Source: Scedosporium boydii
Taxonomy: Eukaryota > Ascomycota > Sordariomycetes > Microascales > Microascaceae
Reading direction: 5' to 3'
Assembly (NCBI GenBank): GCA_002221725.1
Contig: NJFT01000011.1
Location: forward strand, 186,001 to 250,000
Length of the DNA: 64,000 bases
Below are positions 43,863 to 57,397 of this stretch, piece by piece. Every line of letters starts with the position of its first letter. Positions within the stretch are counted from its first letter, which is position 1. Made by a program: the position numbers and the translations under genes. Under the pieces are notes generated by a model, which did not search any database, was not told the origin of the DNA, and worked only from the letters and a program-made list of their open reading frames with translations.

Positions 43863-45646
43863 TTATTAAAAATATTTTCTATTACTTCCTTTAAAAAAAG
43901 AAAAACTTTCTAAACTATATTTTAAAAATAGGAGGAAATCTACTTAATATATTAATAAATAAGTAGTAGGAGACTAACTAGAGTACTTATAGTAAAATAG
44001 CTGGTCTTAAAAATCTAGTAAAGACTATAAAAAGTATTAAAAGAGGAGATATAATTTATAGTAGTAGAATTATAATAGAGATAAAGAGTATAGGTAAAAT
44101 AAAGCTTAAGACTAAGCCTAATAAGCTACTTATCCTCTTTATAAAAAATAATATTTATAATTTCTAAGGTAATTATAATAATAGTAGTAATATCTTTTAA
44201 AAATTTAAATATTATAGTAAATAGAAATAGTTAAAAAATTATTAAAATCTAGTTAGAATAAAAGTTAAGACTAGGAAAAAAGAGGAAAGGAAGAAAAGTT
44301 AAGAGAAATATATAGTATTTATTAAAAATTTTATATATATAATAATAACCTTAATTCTATAATATTAAAAAAAAAATCTCCTTCTCTATAAAGATTTTAG
44401 GCCTAACCTAGTAAGAAGGAAAATTTCTATAATCATAAAAATAATAGCTAATATAGAAAAGTCTTTTAATATATTATTATAGTAAATTTCAGGGCAGGAA
44501 ATATATATATAACTATATAAAAGAGAACTTTATATAATTAAAGAAATTAAAAATAAGAGAAATCTATATAAAAACCTTATATTAAAAAAGAGTAATTAAA
44601 ATTTTTATATTATAAAAGTCTAAGGTAATATATATTTTAATTAAGCTAGTAAAAGGTTTAATTATAAAGGAATATTATTAAAAATAGGTATTAAAGCCAG
44701 CCCTATATATAACTTTTTAAACTACTTTTATAATTATAAACTCTTTAAAAATAGGTTAAAAAACTTATATTATATAATTTTCTTTAAAATAAGTAGAAAT
44801 AAGTTAAAATAAAGTTTTTAATAGAGGAAGAAACTAGAATTTTCCTTAGACTACCTAGAAAATAAGTAAAAATAAGTTTTTATAAAATTAAAAATATAAA
44901 ATTATCTTAGTAGTATTACTCTTTTTCTTAATTACTAAAATAATAAGAGTTTTTTATTAAAGATATTAGAAACTATTTTAAATAAACTAAAAATAAACTC
45001 TACTATAAAAACTTTTTATATAAGAAACTACTTAAAGTTCTAAGAAAGTAATATAAAGAGTATTATTAAAGAGGACTTAGAATATACTTAAAAATAAGCT
45101 CTATAGCTACTAAAAGGTACTATAGAGTAGGTTATAGAAAACTTTAGTAAAAACTTTAAATATACTATAATTAGGCTAAAAGTATTATTAGTTTTAGAGA
45201 AAAAGTAATAAAAGTAATTAGCTTAGCTAAGAGCTAAGTATAAGGTAATTATATAACCTAAGAATAGGTTTTAAATAGTTAAAGGACTAGTAAAGCTTTT
45301 AGGAAATAAAGAAGGAAGCTTAGAAAGGATTTAAGATCGTTCTTTAAGTTAAAGTCTTACTAGTAATTTTATAATTAGAATCTATTATCTCTATAACTAG
45401 ACTCTAAATACCCTTAACTTATAATTATATAAAGAAGCTTATCTCTAACTAAGTCCCCTTATTACCTCTAGGTAATATTATTATATATTTTTTATATTTT
45501 TTATAATTTTTTTTATATTAATATTTCTAATTTTTTTTCTTTTTATATTTTATATTTTTATTTTATATTTATTTTTTTAAATAATATTTAATATATTCTT
45601 TAATATTATTTTAATTATATATTAATATTTTTATATTTTTTTTATT

Positions 45647-45677
<31 letters not shown>

Positions 45678-46477
45678 TTTTATTTTAAAAAGTTTTATTT
45701 AAATTATATTTTTCTTTTTTTAAATAGTCATTTATTATAAATTTTATAAAATAATTAAATAAATTTTTTTATAATTTTAAATTTCTAAATATTTTTTTAA
45801 ATTTATTTAATATTATATTTTTTATTATAATTTTATTTATTAAAAGTATTTATAATTAATTATAAAAAACCTTAAATTTTTTAAATTATTTTTTTTCTTT
45901 TTTTCTTTATAATTATAAAATATTTAATTTATTATAATTTTACTATTTTTATTTTCTTTACTTTTTTAAAATAATTAAAAAAAATTAATAATTTTAATTA
46001 TTTTTATTTTTTTAAAATATTTATAATTTTACTTTTTTTTTATTTTTTATTTTTATTTATTTTTATTTTATTTATAAAATACTTTTTTAACTATTAATAT
46101 TTTATTATCTTTTTTTTATTTTCTTTATTTTTACTTTATTATAATTTATAAATATAAAATTTTTTAATTAATAATAATAATTTATTTAAATTTTTTATAA
46201 AACTTTTATAATAAATTTACTTTTTTTTTAATTAATTTTACTTTATTTTTAAAAAAAAATTTTTAAGTTTTTATTAATTTTAATATTTTCTTTTATATTT
46301 TATATTTATTTAATTAACTTTTTTATTTAATAATTTACTATTACTTTAATTTTATATTTTTATAATATTATTTTTATTTTTTTTTAAATTTTTAATTTAT
46401 TTTATTATTATTTAATTATTTTATAATTTTTATAATAACTTCTTTATTATTATATAAAAAGTATTACTAGCTATAAT
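43863..46477. repeat. RIP-degraded sequence with near-pure AT core
   Basis: The left part, about 43.9-45.4 kb, has some residual codon-like texture but no readable domain. About 45,480-46,440 is almost only A and T, T-rich on the plus strand, with a (TA)n run at 45,647-45,671. Confidence 0.55.
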
Positions 46478-47016
46478 TATTACTATATTTAAGTAAAGAT
46501 AACTTATTAAAAGAAAATTACTTTACTATAAGAAACTAGTTTAAAAATATAGAATTTACTTAAAATTATAAAACCCGCCTAAAATTATAAAACTAAAAAA
46601 TAATAAAAGATTTCGAAATTTGAAAAACTAAAAAGAAGTTTTTAGACTTCTAAAATCTAAAAAACTAAAAAAAAGTTTTCGGATTTCCGGAACTTAGAAA
46701 CTTAAAAATAGGTTCTAGGAATAAAGAACTAAAAATTAGCTTTTAGAATTTCGAAAAACTAAAGCTAGGAAAATTAAAAGTATATAAGACATAACTAAGT
46801 TACTTTTTAGCTCGAGGAAGAAAGAAGATAATTATATATAGACCTAGATTTCTCTTCTTCTTTTTAGTTTTAAAAATAGAAAATAAAAACTTTTATTAAT
46901 ATAATTTTAATATAATAACTATTTTTATATAATTATTTTCTCTTATTATTTTATTATTTTCTTAAAATTTCTAATAATAAAAACTTATTTTTCTTTTATT
47001 TTTTATAACCTTTAAA
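46478..47016 (+). repeat. Diverged forward copy of the ~600-bp repeat
   Basis: It starts TATTACTATATTTAAGTAAA, exactly like the family. It has a TATATATAGACC-type centre near 46,834 and ends ATAACCTTTAAA. The middle differs (AAACTAAAAA/TTTCGGATTTCC units instead of AGAACTAGAATAG), so it is an older or separate subfamily. Confidence 0.65.
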
Positions 47017-47325
47017 ATAACTAAATATACTTATTAATTTTTATTATTATATTTTTAATATTTATAAAATAGTTATCTAAGTTACTATTAATCTTTACTT
47101 TATTTCTAGATCTAGAAAAATATTTATTCTACTTATAAATTAGATTTTTAAAATTTTAAAGTTTTTTTATTATTTTTTCTATTTTCTTTTACTAGGTCTA
47201 ATAATTATTAAATTAATAATATATAAATATAATTATTTTTATTTTTTTATATATAAGAATACTATTATTATAAAAAGATATTTAAAATTATAATTTATAA
47301 AATATTTTTAATAAAAATATATACT

Positions 47326-47925
47326 CTTAAGGTTATAAAAGGAAATAAAAGAAAGATAGTTTTTCATTATTAAGATTTTCTTAAGGAAAGGGAAAAGTAA
47401 AAGAAAGAGAAAATAAAGGTATAAAGAAGTAATTATATTAGAATAGTGCCTATATAGTCCTTGTTCTTTTATTTCTAAAGCTGGAAGGAAAGGGGGAGGA
47501 AACGGGTCTATATATAGACGATTTCTTCCTATAGAAAGATCAGAAAGTAACTTCGTTACTTCTCAGATGCCCCAGAACTCGAACACGTCATCGAACATGT
47601 CATGTTTTTATTTTTATTTCTTAGTTCTCGGAAAGTTATTTTTAGGTTTCCTGTTCCGTTATGTTTTTATTTTTATTTCTAGTTCTTCTAGAAGCCACGT
47701 TTCTATTTCGGTTCTTTCGGAGGCCAAGTTTCTGTTCTAGTTCTTCCAGAGGCTAGGTTTCTATTCCAGTTCTTTCAGAGGCTGGGTTTCCGTTCTAGTT
47801 CTTCCAGGCCTTTTTATTCTAGTTCTTTTAAGAACTAGTTTTTTAGAATAACTTCTTTTTATTTTATATCTTTTAAATTTATAATAATATTTATTATAAT
47901 ATTATTTTATTTAAATATAGTAATA
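47326..47925 (-). repeat. ~600-bp repeat, reverse copy 5, with target duplication
   Basis: A 600-bp copy from CTTAAGG to TAGTAATA, flanked by the exact 6-bp duplication TATACT (47,320-47,325 and 47,926-47,931). It keeps GGGTCTATATATAGACGATT and the TCGAACACGTCATCGAACAT block. Confidence 0.9.
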
Positions 47926-47931
47926 TATACT

Positions 47932-50414
47932 ATAATTTAAGTAATTATTTTAATTTATATAAGGCTATATTTAATTTTAATTATATATTAAAAATTCTTT
48001 TTTTAATATTTTTATTTTAAGATATATTAAATTAAAATTATTATAAATTTTAATATATATTTCTTTATCTATTTTAAAATATATAAAGGTATTTTTTATA
48101 TTATATTATATAATATTCTAATTATAAGTTATAACTAATATTAAAAAAAATTTATATATTTCTAGTTTATATATAATAATAAAGATATTAAGATAATTAA
48201 GTTTTATATTTTAATTATAACTTTATATTATTAATTATAACTTATATTTTATAAGTTTATTATTTTTATCTATTTTTATAAGTCTATCTTATTTTTAAAT
48301 ATTTTCTTTTTTCTAATAAATTATAAATTATTTTTTAATATATTATTTTTTAATTTTTATAATTCTTTTTTTATACTTTTAAGCTAGGTATCTTTATCAA
48401 TATTATTTAAAATATCTTTATATTTTTTTAATTTATTATTTATATTTTTAATTTTAAAATAAATAACTTATCTATATTAATAATAAGAATTATAAAAATA
48501 GTTTTAGAAGTTTTAAATATAAATTAATTATTTTTAAATTAGTTATTATAAGCTTATCTTCTTTTTTTATATTATTTCTAGGAATTTCTTATATTTATTT
48601 TTTATATTATTTATAAAAGTTTTTTTATATTATTTTTAAAAATTTCTTTTATAATTCTTTTTAAAAGTTTCTTCTATAAAATATTTTATATTTTAGTTTT
48701 TATTTTCTATTATTATTATTATTATTATTATTATTAAAAAGTAAATATTTTTTTTTAATATAATTATATTTTTATTTTAAGAAGATCTTTTTCTTTTTAA
48801 GTCTTATATTATATATAAATATTTTATTTTTAAAAAAAAACTAATTAAAATTCCTTTTATTTCTCTAGGATCTAGTTTCTTATTATTACTTTCTTTATTT
48901 TTAAAATAATATATAAATCTTAGTATTATTATATTAAAAATATCTAGTTTTCTTTATATTTTATTTTATATAGGATTTTATATTTTAATATAGGATTTTA
49001 TATTTTAGTATAGGATTTTATATTTTAATATAGGATTTTATATTTTAATATAGGATTTTATATTTTAATATAGGATTTTATATTTTAATATAGGATTTTA
49101 TATTTTAATATAGTATTTTATATTTTAATATAGGATTTTATATTTTAATATAGTATTTTATATTTTATTATATATATAAGTAGCTATAATAGCTATTTTT
49201 TCTTATAAATAAATAGATATATTTATATTATATATAATTACCTTTATTTTTTTTTAAATATAGTCTAATCTTATTATAGCTTCTTCTTTACTAGCGAGCT
49301 ATTAGATATAAGTAATAATTTATAACTATAAAAATAAAGGAGTATAGCTTACTTACTTTAAAGTTAATATTTATTAATAAATTATTTATAGAGCTAGTAA
49401 TTACTTATTAATTAATAAGTAAGTTAGTAAGAAAGTAAGATTATTATCTTCTAAATAAGTAAGTAAATAAGTAAATACTTATTATTTTTATACTTAGCTA
49501 TATTAGATAATAATAACTTATTATAACTTATTATTTAAAATAATATAATAATAATATTTAAATAGTTTATTAATAATATTTATTAATATCTTTATTTTAT
49601 TTAAAATATTAGTAATATTTTTATTACCTTACTTACTTACTTTTATAAAATATATATATAATTAAAAGTAATATAATTTATTATTTATATGTTTATTTTT
49701 TTATTAATTATCTACTATTTTTCTAATTAGCTACTTATTTACTAACCTTTAATCTTTTACATTTTAGTTATTAAAAAGTTACTTATATATAGCCTACTTT
49801 ATTACTAGACTTCGGCCTTTAGAAATAATATTTATTATTTAATAATTATCTTTAATATTAAAGTATTTAGCTATTAAATAAGAGTTATTATTTATTTTAT
49901 AATATAAATATTATTAATTAACTATAGCTTAGACTTTAAAGCTTACTATTTTTTTTAAAAAGATTTTTATAATTTATTATTTTAATTATTTAAAATATAT
50001 ATTAAAATAAGTTTAGAGATTAGTTACCTAGCTATTAACTAGCTTATTTTCTCTAACTTTAATAATATTAATATATTTATAGACTTTTTAAAATATCTTT
50101 ATAAGTAATTTATTATTATTATTTTATTTACTATTATTTATATCTTTACTAGCTAACTAGTAACCTTAGCTCTATTATTAATAATTATATTAGTATTAAT
50201 ATTATTATTTTTAAATAGTTTAATTATATTGTTTCTAATTTTATTTAAAAAGTAAATTAAATACTTTATATTTAATATTTTAATTTTTATAATTATAAAA
50301 TTCGTTAATTTATTAGTAATATATATAATATATAAAGCTAATATAATTATTTAGTAAATTATTATATTATTAGCTTTATTATTACTTTTCTTAATAATTA
50401 TAATATTTAAAATA
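47932..50414. repeat. RIP-degraded sequence, family not identified
   Basis: Nearly all A/T with an ATT triplet run near 48,712-48,736, a 20-bp tandem array (listed separately) and a slightly richer part around 49,270-49,500. No domain was read. Confidence 0.5.
48971..49170 (+). repeat. Tandem array of ten 20-bp units
   Basis: Ten consecutive copies of TAGGATTTTATATTTTAATA. Differences are TAGG to TAGT in two units, TTTTAATA to TTTTAGTA in one unit, and a TTTTATTA ending on the last. The near-identity in a heavily mutated block suggests that it arose, or was homogenised, after most RIP. Confidence 0.92.
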
Positions 50415-51069
50415 TATTATTATATTTAAGTAAAATAGTATTATAAAGAAATATTATAAAATTAAAAGATATAAAATAAAAGAAGTTATTTTAAAAACTA
50501 GTTCTTAAAAGAACTAGAATAAAGGCCTAAAAGAACTAAAATAAAAACTCAGCCTCTAAAAGAACTAGAAAAACTAAAATAGAAACCTCTAGAAGAACTA
50601 GAATAGAAACTTCTAGAAGAACTGGAATAGAAATCTAGCCTCTGGAAGAACTAGAATAGAAACTTAGCTTCTAAAAAAACTAAAATAGAAACGTAGCTTC
50701 TAGAAGAATTAAAATAAGAAACTTAAAAATAACTTTCCGAGAACTAAGAAATAAAATAAAAATATAATATGTTCGATGACGGGAGTACTTAAACGATGTG
50801 TTCGATGGCGTGTTCGAGCTCTAGGATATCTAAGAAGTAACGAAGTTACTTTTTAATCTTTCTATAAGAAGAAATCGTCTATATATAAACCTATTTTCTT
50901 TCCCTTTTCTTCTAACTTTAGAAATAGATAAATAGAGACTATATAGACACTATGCTAATATAATTACTTCTTTATATCTTTACTTTTTCTTTCTTTTACT
51001 TCTTTTTTTCTTTAAAAATTCTTAATAGTAAAAAACTATTTTTCTTTTATTTCCTTTTATAACCTTAAG
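50415..51069 (+). repeat. ~600-bp repeat, forward copy 6
   Basis: Starts TATTATTATATTTAAG and ends AACCTTAAG, with several AGAACTAGAATAGAAAC units and ATATAAACCTATTTTC in place of the better-kept TATA-like segment. Flanking 6-mers do not match, so one flank may have been rearranged. Confidence 0.82.
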
Positions 51070-51075
51070 ACTTTA

Positions 51076-51944
51076 TAGTAAGTAGTATTACTTTTATTTT
51101 TATCTAGTTATAATACTTTTTTATATATATCTAGTAATTACTTTTATATTAAATAAGATATTTATTATTTTTAAAGATTTATATTAATATAATACTTTAG
51201 CTAATCAAGCTTTTTTATTAATAGTAAGATAAATTATTTTAATATTTTTAAAGTAAACTAGAAGTTATAAAACTAGCTAGTTAGTAAAAACTCTTTTTAA
51301 AGAATTTAGTAATTTTTATTATTTAAGTTTTTAAATAAATTAAGTATTTTTCTTTAATAGTTTAGTTAAAAGTTTAGTAACTATAGTATATTATATAATC
51401 TATATCTTAAAAAATTCTATTATATTAAAAAACTTATATATATCTTTAAGAATCTAATATAGTAACTATTTAAAAATCTTCTAGAGTTTAAAGTTATTAA
51501 AATAAAGCTACTTATAGACTCTTTCCTCCTAAAATATATACTTTAGTAAGTTTAAAGTTTAATAATACTATATTAATATTATAGAAGTATTTATATATAT
51601 ACCTTTATATTCTAGGTAGTTTAAGATAGATCTTATTATTATATTTTATTATAAGGCCTTTAGTAATTATATTATTAATATAAACTTTAGTAATATAGAG
51701 AAGTAAGTTATATAAAATAGTAGTAATAGCTTTTATAAATTATTTAATAGAGTTTATAGCTCCTTAAGGTAGCCTCTATATTTATAGTAGACTAATAAGT
51801 AATTTAAAAATAGTAAAGTCTCTACTTTTAAATATAAGCTTAATCTAATTATATTTAGAAAATAAGTTAATTAAAAATAGAATTATATATTATATTATAG
51901 ATTTTAAAAATCTTTTAATATTTAAATAAATAAAGGTATTATAA
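51076..51944 (-). pseudogene. Second gypsy RT relic on the minus strand
   Basis: On the minus strand, about 51,450-51,720 translates to a degraded run of the type YINNIITKG, then LPRI-RYIYKYF, then LLNFKLTKV. This resembles the YVDDIGVKGP, PGIRRFVLEHI and VLADLERAG blocks of a distinct fungal Ty3/gypsy RT group. The frame contains stops. The assignment rests on this spaced similarity only. Confidence 0.5.
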
Positions 51945-51950
51945 ATTATT

Positions 51951-52633
51951 CTTAAAGTTATAAAAGAAAATAAAAGAAAAATAGTTTTTTTACTATTAGG
52001 AATTTTTAAAGAAAGAAAGAAGTAAAAAAAAAGAAAATAAAGATATAAAGAAGTAATTATATTAGAATAGTATTTATATAGTCCTTATTCTTCTATTTCT
52101 AAAGCTAGAAGGAAAGGGGGAGGAAACGGGTCTATATATAGACGATTTCTTCTTATAGAAAGATCGAAAAGTAACTTTATTACTTCTTAGATGTCCTAGA
52201 ACTCGAATACGTCATTAAATATATTATTTAAATACTTACGTTATCAAATATATTATATTTTATTTTTATTTCTTAGTTCTTAGAAAGTTATTTTTAAGTT
52301 TCTTATTCCGGTTATATTTTTATTTTTATTTCTTAGTTCTCGGAAAGTTATTTTTAGGTTTCTTATTCTAGTTCTTCTAGAAGTTACGTTTCTATTTTAG
52401 TTCTTTTAGAAGCTAAGTTTCTATTCTAGTTCTTTTAGAGGCTAGGTTTCTGCTCTAGTTCTTTTAGAGGTTTCTATTCTAGTTTTTCTAGTTCTTTTAA
52501 AGGCTGGGTTTCTATTTTAGTTCTTCTAGGTCTTTTTATTTTAGTTCTTTTAATAACTTCTTTTTATTTTATATCTTTTTTTTTTAATTTTATAATTTTT
52601 TTTATAATATTATTTTACTTAAATATAGTAATA
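51951..52633 (-). repeat. ~600-bp repeat, reverse copy 7
   Basis: From CTTAAAG to TAGTAATA, flanked by ATTATT and ATTATA. A one-base shift of both borders gives a perfect AATTAT duplication. It contains a short internal duplication of the TTTTTATTTTTATTTCTTAG region (52,259-52,345). Confidence 0.82.
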
Positions 52634-52929
52634 ATTATATATTAGTTTAAGAATTAATAGTTAGTAATTAGTTAAAATTTACTATCTTTCTTTTCTATAA
52701 AGAAGATTTAGTTTTTATATACCTTATATCTAGGCTCTAAGATATTTCTAATAATTTTATTCTTTAAAATATTAATAAGAGCCTTAATTATTTCTAATAG
52801 AATCCTAATTAATAGTAATTACTATATCTTATAAGGTTCTATCTATATTTCTTAAGTAAATATAACTTTTAATATAATTAAGTTAATTTTTATAAAGTTC
52901 TAAGCTAAAGCTACTTTTTAATTATAAAA

Positions 52930-53619
52930 TATTATTATATTTAAGTAAAATAATATTATAAAGAAATATTATAAAATAAAAACAAAAATAAAAAGAAGTT
53001 ATTCTAAAAACTAATTCTTAAAAGAATTAAAATAAAGACCTAGAAGAACTAGAATAGAAACCCAGCCTCTGGAAGAACTAAAAGAATTAGAATAGAAACC
53101 TAGCCTCTGGAAGAACTGAAAGAACTAGAATAGAAACCCAGCCTCTGGAAGAACTAGAATAGAAACCTCTAGAAGAACTAGAATAGAAACTTGGCTTCTG
53201 AAAGAACTAAAATAGAAACGTGGCTTCTAGAAGAACCGGAATAAGAAACCTAAAAATAACTCTCCGAGAACTAAGAAATAAAAATAAAAACATGATATAT
53301 TCGATGACGTAGAGTACTCGAACGATGTGTTCGATAACGTAAGTACTCGAACAACGTATTCGATGACGTGTTCGAGTTCTAGGGCATCTGAGAAGTAACA
53401 AAGTTACTTTTCAATCTTTCTATAAGAAGAAATTATTTATATATAAACCTATTTCCTCTCTCTTTTCTTCTAGCTTTAGAAATAGAAAAATAGACTATAT
53501 AGATAGTATTCTAATATAATTACTTCTTTATATTTTCTCTTTCTTTTACTTCTTTCTTTCTTTAAGAATTCCTAATAGTAAAAAACTATTTCTCTTTTAT
53601 TTCCCTTTATAATCTTAAG
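52930..53619 (+). repeat. ~600-bp repeat, forward copy 8
   Basis: A forward copy of 690 bp, long because it has extra AGCCTCTGGAAGAACT units and a duplicated GTACTCGAACGATG segment. It ends TCTTAAG and abuts a truncated reverse copy, giving a head-to-head inverted repeat. Confidence 0.83.
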
Positions 53620-54019
53620 AAAAAGTAACTTTATTACTTCTTAAATACCCTAGAACTCGAACACGCTATTAAATATATTATTCGAGTACTTATATTATTA
53701 AATATATTATATTTAGTTTTTATTTCTTAATTTTTAGAAAGTTATTTTTAAGTTTTAGTTAAGCTTTATTTTTAAATTTCTTATTCTAGTTCTTCTAGAA
53801 GCTATATTTCTATTTTAGTTCTTTTAGAAGCCAAGTTTCTGTTCTAGTTCTTCTAGAGGTTTCTATTCTAGTTCTTCCAGAGGCTGGGTTTCTATTCTAG
53901 TTCTTCCAGGCCTTTATTTTAATTCTTTTAAAAATTAGTTTTAAGAATAACTTCTTTTTATTTTTGTTTTTATTTTATAATATTTCTTTATAATATTATT
54001 TTATTTAAATATAGTAATA
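53620..54019 (-). repeat. ~600-bp repeat, truncated reverse copy 9
   Basis: It starts in the middle of the family sequence, at AAAAGTAACTTTATTACTTC, and runs to the normal end TAGTAATA. The promoter-like TATA part is missing. Confidence 0.8.
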
Positions 54020-54352
54020 GTATTTTATAGAAGATATTTCTATTTTTAAGATTTAATATACTTAAATAGATATTAATATAACTAGAGATAGCTAGCTATT
54101 TTAGCTTTTTTAATATAATAAGATATTTAAATTAAGACTAAAACTAATTCTTAATATATAGTTAATTAAGAAACTTCTTTAGAAACTTAATTATATAGTA
54201 ATTATATTAAAATATAAAATATAACTTAGTTTCTACTTCTAATAGACTTAAATATTTTAGCTTTATAAATAAATCTACTTCTAGGCTATAGTAATTATTT
54301 AAAAGCTCCTAGAGCTATTATATAAATAAGATCTTTTAATTATATAGGTAGA
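54020..54352. repeat. RIP-degraded spacer left of gypsy element 1
   Basis: 333 bp of AT-rich DNA with no readable domain between the inverted repeats and the gypsy LTR start. It may be the remains of the element into which gypsy 1 inserted. Confidence 0.45.
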
Positions 54353-56751
54353 TATTACGGACCGACCTTTATATAAGCCTAGAAGCGGTAATATATAATA
54401 GAACAAGAGGGAACGGGCAGCCGGCTACAGGTGCCCGGCGCGCAAGGAAGCGATTAAAGAATAGGACTAATAATTAGTAGCGATTACTTCTATAATTACT
54501 CTAATCATCTAGCAATTACTTCCGATTACTAATTAGGAGGCTCTAATTACTTAGGAGAGCTTAAAAGAGAAATATTTATATAAACTATAAGTTTTACTAT
54601 ATATCTAGTTTAGCTTTTAAGACTCTTTAGTAATTAATATAAGTATAACTATAACTTATACTTATATATATACTTCTACTATATTATTATAAATACTACT
54701 TAATTACCTTATTTACTATTAATAGGCTCCTATAACTTTAATACTTACTATACCTACCTAATATTAATTAATTAACTAGTTCTCTAATATTAAAAACTTA
54801 ATATATTAACTACTCTTATTTAGTAAGTAATTCTATTAAGTAGTACTAATATCTAGAAATTATAATACTAGTGAAAGATAAGAGTCCTAAGTTAGATAAT
54901 AAAATTAAAATAAAGAAAGTAACTATACTTACTATAGAGGCTAGTAAGGACTCTAATAATAAAAAAAATACTAATAATATTATTATTAAAGAACTTTAAG
55001 ATACTATAGATAAATAATAAGCTAAGATAAAGGAAGTAAAAGAGTTTACTAGCTACTAGTATAAGAAGAATAAAGAATTTAACTAGTATTTTAATAATAT
55101 TAAATAAGTAATCTAATAAAATACTAGTCCTTTAATTAGGGAATAAATTACTTAGCTAAAATAGATAATCTAGTAATTAAATACTAATATAGTAGCTTAT
55201 AGAAGTAGTACGCCTCTTATAGTTTCTATATCTATAATATCTAGACTTAAGATTACTATACTAAAAAAATATAGAGGAAACTAGTAAAAGCTATAAGAAT
55301 TTCTTACTTAAATAAAAACCTATCTATAATACTATAAAGATCAGTTTTATACTAAGGCTAATAAGGTAACTACTATAGCTTAGTACCTTATAGATAATAT
55401 ACTTATATAATTTAAACCTATTTTTTAAGATTATCTTAAAAATAATAAAATTATATAAAAAACTAAAACTATTAAAATCTTTAAAGACTATAAAAAGTTT
55501 AAAGAAACTCTTAAGGGAGCCTTTAGTAAGCCTAATAAATAGTAAACTACAATCTAATAATTAGAAAAGTTAAGCTAAAAGAAATCTACTATTAAGTATA
55601 TTATAGAATTTAAGTAAATTATTATATATTTTAACTAAAGAGATAAGCCTCTTATAATTTACTTTTATAATAAGCTTAAGGAGGAAGTTAAAGATAAACT
55701 TTATAAACTAAAAAAACTAATATAACTTATAGAATATATAGAGAGTACTATAAAGATTAATAATTATCTATATAAATAATAATAGTAGAAGTAGAACTAG
55801 ACTATAGCTAGAACCTATAAGCTATAAGCTACTACTAATATTAAATATAAATAAAATAATAGTACTACCTTATAAGAAACTCATTTAGGACCTATAAAAC
55901 TAGGAGCTAATAATAAGAATATTATTTCTAAGGTTCTAGAAGCTAAGATTAGAAAATGCTATAAATATAGATAAATAGAATACTATACTAGAAAATATTA
56001 AATAAGACATAAACTAAAACTAGAATATAAGAAACCTAATAGAAAAAATTTTAGTTTTAAGCTTATATTTAAAAAGAAAACTAAATAACTAGGAGCTAAT
56101 ATTATTAATTATAAAACTCTATTTTAGATAGTATATTATAATGATAACTATAGTACCTACTATAGTAAAAAGGAAGGAGTAGGATAGTATTTAAAGAAGC
56201 TTTAAGTTATTAGGATAATAAAGTAAGAGGAGGTATCCTACTTCTTTAAGATTAGAAAAAAAATTAAAGAAATTAAAGTAAAACTATTAGAGAAATATAA
56301 AATACTATATAAAAGTAACTTATTAAATAAAGAATATTATAATAAGGCCTACTAGTATTACTATTAGATCTCTAAAATTTTATAATAGTATAAGTACTTA
56401 TAAAATATAAAAAAACTATATTAAAAATAGGAAAAGGTCTATTAAGTTAAGAAAGAACTAGAAAAAGAAGTACTTAACTAGTACCTATACCTACTAGAAG
56501 AAGACCTAAATATTATATAAGTATATAAAGAAGTAGTTTAGAGAGTAAAAAAGTTAAGAAAATAATTCCTACTTTAGCCTATATATCTAAGTATCCTAGA
56601 AGGCCTTAACTAGGCCTAGGAGAAAACTAAAAAGGAAGTCTAGATATAGATATATAAAAATATACTAGAGCTATTAAAAACTAATAAAGGATTTAAGAAG
56701 GAACTTCTAATAGCTAAAGAAGAGGGAAAAAATAAAGTACTAGTTAAGAAT

Positions 56752-57397
56752 TATTACTATATTTAAGTAAAATAATATTATAAAGAAATATTATAAAATT
56801 AAAAGATATAAAATAAAAATTAAAAATAAAAAAGAAGAAGTTATTTTAAAAACTAGTTCTTAAAAGAACTAGAATAAAGGCCTGGAAGAACTAAAATAGA
56901 AACCTAGCCTCTAGAAGAACGGGAAGAACTAGAAGAACTGGAATAGAAACCCAGCCTCTGGAAGAACTGGAAGAACTAGAATAGAAACTTAGCTTCTAAA
57001 AGAACCGAAATAGAAACGTGGCTTCTAGAAGAACCGGAGCAAGAAACCTAAAAATAACTTTCCGAGAACTAAGAAATAAAAATAAAAACATGACATATTC
57101 GATGACGTAAGTACTCGAACGATGTGTTCGATGACGTGTTCGAGTTCTGGGGCATCTAAGAAGTAACGAAGTTACTTTTCGATCTTTCTATAAGAAGAAA
57201 TCGTCTATATATAGACCCGTTTCCTCCCCGTTTCCTTCTAGCTTTAGAAATAGAAGAATAAGGACTATATAGACACTATTCTAATATAATTACTTCTTTA
57301 TATCTTTATTTTCTCTTTCTTTTACTTCTCTTTCTCTCTTAAAAATTCCTAATAGTAAAAAAGCTATTCTTCTTTTATTTCCTTTTATAACCTTAAG
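56752..57397 (+). repeat. ~600-bp repeat, forward copy 10, inserted in gypsy 1
   Basis: A 646-bp copy from TATTACTATATT to CCTTAAG. It is flanked by AAGAAT (56,746-56,751) and AAGGAC (57,398-57,403), which differ only by G-to-A and C-to-T changes. The uninterrupted homologous site in element 2 (about 61,869-61,874, GAGGAC) proves the insertion and the 6-bp duplication. Confidence 0.92.

Noticed and set aside
48971..49170. CRISPR-like array
   Set aside because: The units are directly adjacent with no spacers, the host is a fungus, and the sequence is simple AT repeat.
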